The notes under the pieces: generated by a model | What the model was told of the DNA's origin: nothing | The model's input: the letters and a program-made list of their open reading frames with translations, nothing else | Database searches by the model: none | Program-made: the position numbers and the translations under genes | In this document: one piece after another, positions 59,401 through 64,000 of the stretch | Layout of the letters: each line of letters begins with the position of its first letter | Numbering within the stretch: the stretch's first letter is position 1 | Source of the DNA: Babylonia areolata | Taxonomy: Eukaryota > Mollusca > Gastropoda > Neogastropoda > Buccinidae | Direction of reading: 5' to 3' | DNA: 64,000 bases | Assembly (NCBI RefSeq): GCF_041734735.1 | Contig: NC_134878.1 | Span: 50,679,055-50,743,054, forward strand

Positions 59401-62400
59401 GCCTCCAGTAGAAACACGTCACGCTGCACACAGCGAGGGATGGTCACTCACTGTGCACTGTACACATTTAAGTACAACATCACATGTTTCTGATGACCCC
59501 ACATCCTTTGCTTCTGACTACCCCACAACCTATGTTTCTGATGACCCCACACCCTATGTTTCTGATGACCCCACATCCTGTGTTTCTGATGACCCTACAT
59601 CCTTTGTTTCTGATGACCCTACACCCTGTGTTTCTGATGACCCTACATCCTGTGTTTCTGATGACCCCACATCCTGTGTTTCTGATGACCCCACATCCTG
59701 TGTTTCTGATGACCAATATCCTATGTTTCTGATGACCCCACATCCTTTGTTTCTGATGACCCTACATCCTATGTTTCTGACCCCACATCCTGTGTTTCTG
59801 ATGACCCCACATCCTGTGTTTCTGATGACCCCACATCCTGTGTTTCTGATGACCCTACATCCTTTGTTTCTGATGACCCTACACCCTGTGTTTCTGATGA
59901 CCCCACATCCTTTGTTTCTGATGACCCCACATCCTGTGTTTCTGATGACCCTACATCCTGTGTTTCTGATGACCCCACATCCTTTGTTTCTGATGACCCC
60001 ACATCCTGTGTTTCTGATGACCCCACATCCTGTGTTTCTGATGACCAACACCCTATGTTTCTGATGACCCTACATCCTATGTTTCTGATGACCCCACATC
60101 CTGTGTTTCTGATGACCCTACACCCTATGTTTCTGATAACCCTACATCCTATGTTTCTGATGACCCCACATCCTGTGTTTCTGATGACCCTACATCCTAT
60201 GTTTCTGATGACCCCACATCCTGTGTTTCTGATGACCCTACATCCTATGTTTCTGATGACCCCACATCCTATGTTTCTGATGACCCCACATCCTGTGTTT
60301 CTGATGACCAATATCCTATGTTTCTGATGACCCTACACCCTATGTTTCTGATGACCCTACATCCTTTGTTTCTGATGACCCCACATCCTATGTTTCTGAT
60401 GACCCCACATCCTGTGTTTCTGATGACCAATATCCTATGTTTCTGATGACCCTACATCCTTTGTTTCTGATGACCCCACACCCTATGTTTCTGATGACCA
60501 ACACCTTATGTTTCTGATGACCCCACATCCTGTGTTTCTGATGACCACACCCCCTCCTATGTTTCTGATGACCCCACATCCTGTGTTTCTGATGACCACA
60601 CCCCCTCCTATGTTTCTGATGACCCTGCATCCTATGTTTCTGATGACCCCACACCCTATGTTTCTGATGACCCCACACCCTCCTATGTTTCTGATGACCC
60701 CACATCCTGTGTTTCTGATGACCACACCCCCTCCTATGTTTCTGATGAGCCTGCATCCTATGTTTCTGATGACCCCACACCCTCCTATGTTTCTGATGAC
60801 CCCACACCCTCCTATGTTTCTGATGACACTACATCCTATGTTTCTGATGACCCCACACCCTATGTTTCTGATGACCCCACACCCTCCTATGTTTCTGATG
60901 ACCCCACACCCTCCTATGTTTCTGATGACCCCACACCCTCCTATGTTTCTGATGACCCTACATCCTATGTTTCTGATGACCCCACATCCTAATTTCCTGA
61001 CGACTCCACATCCTATGTTTCTGACGACCCCACATCCTATGTTTCGGATGACCCCACATCCGATGACCCCACATCCTATGTTTCGGATGACCCCACATCC
61101 TATGTTTCTGATGACCAACATCCTAGTTACAGAAACAAACTGGTTTTTCCAGCACAGCATCATACAAGAAACACAGCATGATACATGCTAACCCAATACA
61201 ACCCCATACAACAAAAAAGGGCCCTGGTTTTTCTTTGTGGTTGTCATTTTCCCATAACACATCAGTGGCTGTAATGGTCATCAATTTTTATGTATTTTGT
61301 ATTAAATACAACTATTCTGGAATGTTGGCACGTGTGCACCACCCCACACAACATCACACACAACAACTATTTCTCACCATGCTGTTTTCAAACATTTTGC
61401 CGGCAGTCCTGGTGCCATGCAGGTGACGTTTGCCAGTGTCCCCACGGTCACCAAAGATCTGCAGGTAGACATTGGCGTCAGTGCCGGCACCAAACTTGTC
61501 CCCGGTGAACACCTCCACACAGTAGTCATGGACTGAACAAGGAAACACAACACAGAAATACATGTCAAACATTTTCAACAGCAACCATATCAAACACTAA
61601 AAGCTGTGTACAGTTCAAGAATATAGAATCAGACAAAATTGTTGTGTCCACTGACCATCTGGAGCACAAGTCCCAAGGAATACAAAGATGACATGAAATA
61701 TATTTTTCTTCCTGTGCCTGACCAGTACTCTTGGTGTCTAATGCTGACCAACCTCCCCCTTTTTTTTTAATATTTAATTTATATCTTAGTTTTTTGCTTT
61801 TCAACATTTATTGACAAAATGTTTTATGTAATTTTTTTTAACAAGGTTTGAACACACTTCTGGCGATTTTTTTTCATCTGTCACAGCCTAAAGGTAAGGT
61901 TTCAAGAGATAACAATTATGATTCAACTGTTCAATGATTCAAATAATACTTTTGATTCAGAAATTTACTGTTCAAATCTAAGATATAATATTGAGCTAAA
62001 GCCAGCAAGCAGAAACAGCACTGAAAACAGCAGCACTGGGGAGAACTAGGATGCAGGGAGAACAGAAGCAGCCACACATGTGGTGTGGAGGGAGATGCAC
62101 TCACGGGGTAGCATGTCTTTCTCGTCTCTCTGGTGGACAGGGAACTCTCTCCAGTGGTCGCTGTGCTCGTCGATACGCAGCCACTTGTGGGCTTCAAACA
62201 CGTACTGCTGACCACTGCTCACCTCTTCCACCTTGATCTGTAATCAGTGTGTGGGGGGGTCAGAATTTGGTTCTTTATCCTTAATCTGCAATTAGCATTT
62301 TGGTCAGGTAAAGAACTAGGTGCTTTAAAAAAACCAGCGGTTTCTAAATGTATACATAGAAATGTAAAAAGTCAATTGAAAGAATGAGAAAAATGTGTGA

Positions 62401-62748
62401 ATGATCTGTTGAAACATGCTTAAAAGATTTTGTTTTAATTTGTCATATACATGACCACCACATCCAAACAGCTGGAATATCAGTCGTTACAACTTACGTT
62501 TTGGCCATAATGTAAAACAAGAGATGTACTGAGAACAGCCTGCCCTACCTGTTGTTCCTGTCCCAGGAAATCAATGTCAGAGACAGAGAATGAGAGAAAC
62601 TTGTAGAGAGATGGAGACAGAATGAATGAATGAATGAATGAATGGTTTATTCATATAGGCCATTGCCCCTCATGAAAGGGTGTCAGAAAAAACATATTTG
62701 AGAAGAAAAAAATAGTATAAAATAAACAAGACAAAAACAAGCCAGAGA

Positions 62749-62789
<41 letters not shown>

Positions 62790-63141
62790 GACATAGACAG
62801 GACAGACAGAACACATGTACATCTGTAAACATGTGAGTGAAACAATCAGAAATGTGGTGACAAAAAGAAAAAATACAGAAGAATAAAAAGAGTGACAGAA
62901 AACAGAAATTTCTCAGCAAACAATTTTCAGAAGGCACAAATGCTGTGTATGTTATGACGCTGTGTGAGTGACAAAGACTTCAAAGGCACCAGAAACACCT
63001 GAGGGAACACTGGGGACTGACCCTTTCCAGGAACCAGGATGGGCCCTGAGCAAAGTTGGAGTACCAGGTCAGATCGTGGCCTTCATCAGGGAACCCCACT
63101 CGCACCTTGTACACCTTGCCCACATCCACCTGTGTCTCCAC
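38809..63141 (-). CDS. LOXHD1-like: LOXHD1-like PLAT-repeat protein, last eleven coding exons
   Basis: Exons, 5' to 3': 63141-63022, 62237-62105, 61532-61378, 59423-59266, 57679-57591, 52652-52489, 51432-51340, 42789-42657, 41071-40917, 39588-39437 and 38923-38809 (TGA 38811-38809). All phases agree, giving 488 residues. The repeated PLAT (beta-sandwich) pattern is clear: YCVEVFTGD..GAGTDANVYLQIFGDRGDTG, VFLLEAVDLG.LHKVVVSHD, SGWFLD, WLDVDEDDG. PLAT domains bind lipids or membrane proteins. In vertebrates LOXHD1 is a 15-PLAT protein of hair-cell stereocilia needed for hearing. The number of PLAT units upstream of this window is unknown. All donors are GT, but three are weak (GTTTGT, GTCTGT, GTAGTT). 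The introns total about 23 kb and are full of repeats. Confidence 0.85.
40607..40828 (+). repeat. SINE-B, 5'-truncated, with GAA tail
   Basis: Contains GCACGTTAAAGATCCTGTAA, GGAGTATAGCTGCCTACATG and CCCACGAACGACGAAGAAGA. The first block occurs inverted in the copy at 53655-53890. The tail resembles the 3' end of the LINE at 54270-57575. Confidence 0.65.
41398..42656. repeat. 34-bp minisatellite touching a 5' splice site
   Basis: About 36 copies of CAGTCACACAACCTCTCACA plus CACAGTGGTACCCA, diverging toward the right (CATAACCTCTCAAACACAAC). On the minus strand each unit holds GTGGGTAC, the same octamer that forms the real donor of the LOXHD1-like exon 42789-42657. Long frames in all three plus-strand phases are artefacts. 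Confidence 0.92.
42657..52652 (-). CDS. Penultimate PLAT unit of the LOXHD1-like gene
   Basis: Exons 52652-52489 (GDWKVLVMTSLEEESRTDAR, TVFGDRGNSGPLPLG, HTDQFD), 51432-51340 (IFLDPEEVGKIEKIRLEHDN, GMTAGWRVEK) and 42789-42657 (SNESSGDKLEFTIDRWLSF, GDIVFEAAAEWP). The 8.5-kb second intron holds a DIRS element, a piggyBac-like derivative and a SINE. The donor of the last exon (CAA|GTGGGT at 42656) touches a 34-bp minisatellite. Confidence 0.83.
42806..42890. repeat. (TA)n(CA)n microsatellite
   Basis: A TA run followed by CA repeats, 17 bases beyond the acceptor of the LOXHD1-like exon at 42789 (intron side). Confidence 0.9.
43408..43546 (+). repeat. Left inverted terminal repeat of the DIRS element
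   Basis: 139 bp, identical to the reverse complement of 49494-49632. It contains GGCCAAATTTCGCGCGGCTA. Confidence 0.9.
43614..43712 (-). repeat. Internal complementary region of the DIRS element
   Basis: The left part (to about 43673) is the inverse complement of the element's left end from 43364. The right part is the inverse complement of its right end up to 49649. The two parts meet as AACTCCTCC-TTTTGGTGTC, which is the joined-ends sequence. Confidence 0.82.
49494..49632 (-). repeat. Right inverted terminal repeat of the DIRS element
   Basis: Partner of 43408-43546, identical over all 139 positions when inverted. Confidence 0.9.
49879..50464 (-). mobile_element. piggyBac-like deletion derivative with TTAA duplication
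   Basis: TTAA at 49879-49882 and 50461-50464 flanks 578 bp with inverted ends CTCACTCCGGACGA and CTTACTCTGAATGA. CTATAGCGTTCCAT occurs twice near the right end. On the minus strand a short frame from ATG at 50196 to TGA at 50029 reads MASQVIQVEILG, one in-frame TAG, then FTAAEVIEMLQTESFDIDED and more acidic residues. This resembles the acidic N-terminus of piggyBac transposases. The rest of the transposase has been deleted. Confidence 0.68.
50866..51302 (+). repeat. SINE-A, full-length tRNA-derived SINE
   Basis: The tRNA-like head (about 50869-50935) has GGTGGGC...GCTCACC acceptor-like arms, GGCCTAGTGGTAATGCG (A box) and GGGATCGAACCCC (B box). The body shares GATGATAAACCAAGGTCC with 30055-30244. 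The tail is (ATACA)n at 51267-51300. It ends about 38 bases from the LOXHD1-like exon 51432-51340. Confidence 0.75.
51530..52430. repeat. 29/30-bp minisatellite, G-rich on the gene's sense strand
   Basis: About 30 units of CTGACAGAGCCTCTCTAAAC plus CCCTACCC and a variable 1-2 bases, with a shorter AGCTCTATAAAC variant. It fills nearly all of the intron between LOXHD1-like exons 52652-52489 and 51432-51340. The sense (minus) strand has repeated GGGG/GGAGGGTAGGGG blocks. Confidence 0.93.
53215..53480. repeat. GA then TG/GATG microsatellite
   Basis: A GA run (53221-53280) followed by TG repeats broken by GATGTG. Non-coding, in a LOXHD1-like intron. Confidence 0.92.
53655..53890 (-). repeat. SINE-B with degenerate tRNA-like head
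   Basis: On the minus strand a tRNA-like start (GTGTTGGACTTTCAATCAGA, GGGTCCTTGGATGAAATCTC) is followed by GGCGCCTGGTGGGTAAAAGG and the block ACGTTAAAGATCCTGTAATC shared with 40607-40828. The 3' part is missing. Confidence 0.68.
53963..54250 (-). repeat. SINE-A body and tail, headless
   Basis: Minus-strand copy with GATGAGACGATAAACCGG, TGTGTGCAGCATGCA and TTCCTGGCAAAATTCTGTAG and a tail of ATACAA units (53965-54000). It lacks the tRNA head. A LINE is inserted about 20 bases further right. Confidence 0.65.
54270..57575 (+). mobile_element. 5'-truncated LINE (EN-RT-RNase H) with GAA tail
   Basis: An insertion of 3.3 kb on the plus strand, antisense to the LOXHD1-like gene. It starts inside the endonuclease domain (SWGYEEMDSRGEEVEDW) and ends with a very short 3' UTR (GCCAAAAACATCGAACGC) plus a GAA tail (57559-57575). 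The single open frame is intact. RNase H at the C-terminus places it in the I/Jockey group, a different family from the 455-6450 element. Confidence 0.88.
54291..57536 (+). CDS. LINE ORF2 fragment: endonuclease C-terminus, RT, RNase H
   Basis: About 1,081 codons without a stop (the frame is open from 54270). The endonuclease end is visible (STPDLAIAT, GGSDHLPVIL). RT follows with KKKKAPGKDGIPNDMI, YRPISLLSCLGKVMERM, FVDLTKAFDKVW, GVPQGGVVSPTLF and catalytic HADDFAAW. RNase H has FTDGSSEG, a VETAAL Glu, FFTDCRS and WVPSHCGVTGNEKADALSKA. A CPCGTGPQTPEHILQHC cluster lies near the end. Only the N-terminal half of the endonuclease is missing, so the copy is dead on arrival but not decayed, which indicates recent insertion. 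Confidence 0.88.
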   Translation: MDSRGEEVEDWMMDNKLILINHPEDKPTCYSRAWKTCSTPDLAIATEEVQRLTSRTVNTQLGGSDHLPVILSISSIGCTQHRMEPSWNFKRANWTLFKGKADNLCQDISTSNNLNNNVNLFSDALLRAAKQSIPRGKRRNYKPYWSDTLKQLHADLDSARETMEQSPTPDNIREYNTIKETFQQQKRTEIQRSWNEKTSSLNMEKDTGKLWNLTKLLNEDTGTRHSRTVIEENGKHHAGKQAANILADFYREGSTTTLPEARVQEVQREIKEKLKQQNPSQSMMTAFSMAELSAAIRKLKKKKAPGKDGIPNDMIKNLGPVARQKLLLIINQSWDTGKLPDQWREAIIVPIRKKQKDKTKKSSYRPISLLSCLGKVMERMVNTRLLKHLEENHLLSNTQSAYRKNRSTEDQLVYLAQEIETAFQEKKKVLAVFVDLTKAFDKVWKAGLLLKLLNKKVEGKMYRWIQDFLQHRRARVKLDGKTSHRVTLQQGVPQGGVVSPTLFLIFIDDIAEKISKHVSRALHADDFAAWSAAEYLTSASHRMQEALNHVGTWASAWGVDINTTKTVSAIFSLSPMSETSHLKLNGKQLKQDDTPLYLGVKLDKRLTWNPHLKDIERRATRKLAILKKLAGTSWGANSSILQRVYTGTVRPTLEYGSTAWATASATNTSRLSKVQNAGLRLITGGIKTTPVQAMEKHTGLHPLEDRREEKVFIHSEKLLRMPTHPMHEKLKHPTKNRLKRTSFNHLSKALHRQHEDLLPSSPAEMETLPDFEEPADQLEGVSIITKVPGIDQKDCQAPPLLKALTLEMIETWYNPSEWTHVFTDGSSEGAVKNGGAGIFIRHTDGRLTPGAFPTGRISSNYRVETAALLHAAQGLRTSVNPPPKIAFFTDCRSLLQGLQSTRNEQQLTNIKAALHDLSKRSTVTVQWVPSHCGVTGNEKADALSKAGSKMKQFSHPVTYREARTIIHNRYQNQWKRRLGANSGVDPIHQLQRHQQTVLFRLRTGHCQLLSHLQSMKIAHTDECPCGTGPQTPEHILQHCPTHEALRRQTWPGGTELQAQLWGDRHDLEKTVGYIVATGVTV
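57591..61532 (-). CDS. PLAT unit, complete, of the LOXHD1-like gene
   Basis: Exons 61532-61378 (HDYCVEVFTGDKFGAGTDAN, VYLQIFGDRGDTGKRHLHG), 59423-59266 (VFLLEAVDLGSLHKVVVSHD, GAGSGWFLDTITVKL) and 57679-57591 (RWLDVDEDDGAIERELTL). This is the best-matching PLAT unit in the window: the DAN..V.IFGDRG core, the Asp/Gly ligands and WFLD are all present. The 59424-61377 intron is largely a 24-bp minisatellite. The intron after 57591 begins with donor GTTTGT, and a LINE ends 15 bases into it. Confidence 0.87.
57690..58140. repeat. 46-bp minisatellite beside a 3' splice site
   Basis: About nine units of TTCATAAACCTATGTCATAA plus CTGACCTGAAAACACCTGTC and ACTGTG, some shortened by 2-5 bases. The array begins 10 bases from the acceptor of the LOXHD1-like exon 57679-57591. 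Confidence 0.92.
58141..59265. other. Intron sequence, no exon found
   Basis: LOXHD1-like intron with weak CA repeats (58380-58620) and GAT triplets (59035-59062). I looked for further PLAT-like codons on the minus strand and saw none. The phases of the flanking exons already agree without one. Confidence 0.45.
59470..61120. repeat. 24-bp minisatellite (about 65 units)
   Basis: Unit ATGTTTCTGATGACCCCACA plus TCCT, with many T/G variants and a 27-bp form (CACCCTCCT). Because 24 and 27 are multiples of three, frames stay open on both strands with 8-residue periods (SDDPTSCV; RNTGCGVI). They are not proteins. It lies in the intron between LOXHD1-like exons 61532-61378 and 59423-59266. Confidence 0.95.
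62105..63141 (-). CDS. Partial PLAT unit (C-terminal two exons), LOXHD1-like gene
   Basis: Exons 63141-63022 (DVGKVYKVRVGFPDEGHDLT, GPSWFLER) and 62237-62105 (IKVEEVSSGQQYVFEAHKWL, RIDEHSDHWREFPVHQRDEK). Both are typical second halves of a LOXHD1 PLAT unit. The matching first exon must lie beyond the window edge or unrecognised in 63142-64000. The acceptor of the 63141 exon directly follows a 35-bp minisatellite. Confidence 0.82.
62620..62760 (-). mobile_element. 3' end of a LINE/SINE of the (TC)n-associated family
   Basis: A GAAT tail (62624-62643), then GGTTTATTCATATAGGCCAT and TGCCCCTCATGAAAGGG, the same tail-plus-hairpin plan as the 3' ends at 7135-7200 and 19846-19915. It is only a short minus-strand stub, in a LOXHD1-like intron. 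Confidence 0.5.
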
Positions 63142-63149
63142 CTGAACCA

Positions 63150-63725
63150 TCACATCCACATGGACACTTGTCATGGAACAGTTATATCAACATGGACACT
63201 TGTCACGTCACAGTGGTTACATCAACACGGACACTTGTCACGTCACAGTGGTTACATCAACATGGACACTTGTCATGTCACAGTGGTTACATCAACATGG
63301 ACACTTGTCATGGCACAGTGGTTACATCAACATGGACACTTGTCACGTCACAGTGGTTACATCAACATGGACACTTGTCACGTCACAGTGGTTACATCAA
63401 CATGGACACTTGTCATGTCACAGTGGTTACATCCACATGGACACTTGTCATGTCACAGTGGTTACATCCACATGGACACTTGTCATGTCACAGTGGTTAC
63501 ATCAACATGGACACCTGTCACATCACAGTGGTTACAGCAAATGGACACTTGTCATGACACAATGGTTACACCCACATGGACACTTGTCATGTCACAGTGG
63601 TTACATCAATATGGACACTTGTCATGGCACAGTGGTTACATCAACATGGACACTTGTCATGGCACAGTGGTTACATCAACATGGACACTTGTCATGGCAC
63701 AGTGGTTACATCAACATGGACATTT
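63150..63725. repeat. 35-bp minisatellite beside a 3' splice site
   Basis: About 16 units of GTGGTTACATCAACATGGAC plus ACTTGTCATGTCACA. The array ends about 20 bases from the acceptor of the LOXHD1-like exon 63141-63022. Frames open in three phases are artefacts. Confidence 0.93.
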
Positions 63726-64000
63726 GCTTTAACCAATTTATAGTGGCTGACTTTTAACTCTTTCACCACCAAAGGCAACTTCCAGGGGTCATGTTAAATG
63801 GACCGTTTTTCACATTGTCACAAAGCTTGACAGCTGCAGTCAGTTTCCCACCAATGGAACAATGACTAACCTTTACTCACTGACCCAGTTTGCAGTGAAC
63901 AAGTCCACTATGTTGCTGTGATGTGAACCGAAGCTTGGATGCTCTCCAAAATATTTGGCGCTGGTGAGTCTTTTTCACACAGAAACTTCAAGGCGAAGGG
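63726..64000. other. Window edge, no exon identified
   Basis: Probably intron of the LOXHD1-like gene. A TTAACTCTTTCACCACCAAA start at 63757 looks like one end of a piggyBac-type MITE, but no partner end is visible in the window. Confidence 0.35.

Noticed and set aside
59470-61120. CRISPR-like regular array
   Set aside because: Repeats are head to tail without unique spacers, and the DNA is clearly from an animal.
59453-61191. Repetitive 8-residue proteins on both strands
   Set aside because: The 24/27-bp minisatellite keeps all frames open. It lies in an intron between exons whose phases already agree.
62968-63757. Frames of 170-250 codons over the right edge
   Set aside because: They run through a 35-bp tandem array. 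The real coding sequence here is the minus-strand exon 63141-63022.

Overview
The window is intron- and repeat-rich animal DNA. It has canonical GT-AG introns, dense CA/TG, GA and ATA microsatellites, three families of SINE-like repeats, several non-LTR retrotransposons, and a large PLAT-domain (LOXHD1-type) gene. The mix of elements suggests a lophotrochozoan, most likely a gastropod mollusc. That is inference, because no species marker is present. A 100-base run of N at 28227-28326 is an assembly gap.

Layout. 455-6450: a minus-strand LINE of the I/Jockey group (gag-like ORF1 with zinc knuckles; ORF2 with endonuclease, RT and RNase H), lightly damaged. 6452-7133 and 12120-12230: the two halves of a GA-rich array, split by a second minus-strand LINE (7134-12119) whose frames look whole and whose ORF1 carries a 2A-like DIEVNPGP motif. 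12.2-16.8 kb: mostly simple sequence plus one piggyBac-type MITE. 16864-25956: a plus-strand host gene of at least five exons encoding a serine-rich, low-complexity protein that I do not recognise; its largest intron holds a LINE fragment and a possible half-LINE. 26-34 kb: TG/CA arrays, SINEs, a split 40-bp satellite and a candidate solo LTR. 34430-36686: an inverted-repeat element with a candidate 6-bp target duplication that carries a complete two-exon zinc-finger gene.

38809-63141 (minus strand): the last eleven coding exons of a LOXHD1-like gene. Splice phases agree across all of them, giving 488 residues and parts of four PLAT units. The introns are large and occupied by a DIRS-type retrotransposon with identical inverted repeats (43364-49649), a piggyBac-like derivative (49879-50464), tRNA-derived SINEs, a 5'-truncated LINE (54270-57575) and at least five unrelated minisatellites. 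Several of these arrays run right up to splice sites and repeat splice-site-like sequence.

The two multi-exon host genes and the small zinc-finger gene are the only non-selfish coding content I can support. The most unusual signals are the 2A-bearing LINE with ORF1 and ORF2 in one frame, the repeated placement of LINE ends in (TC)n DNA, the splice-site-bearing minisatellites in the LOXHD1-like gene, and the 34.4-36.7 kb element with its spliced zinc-finger gene.
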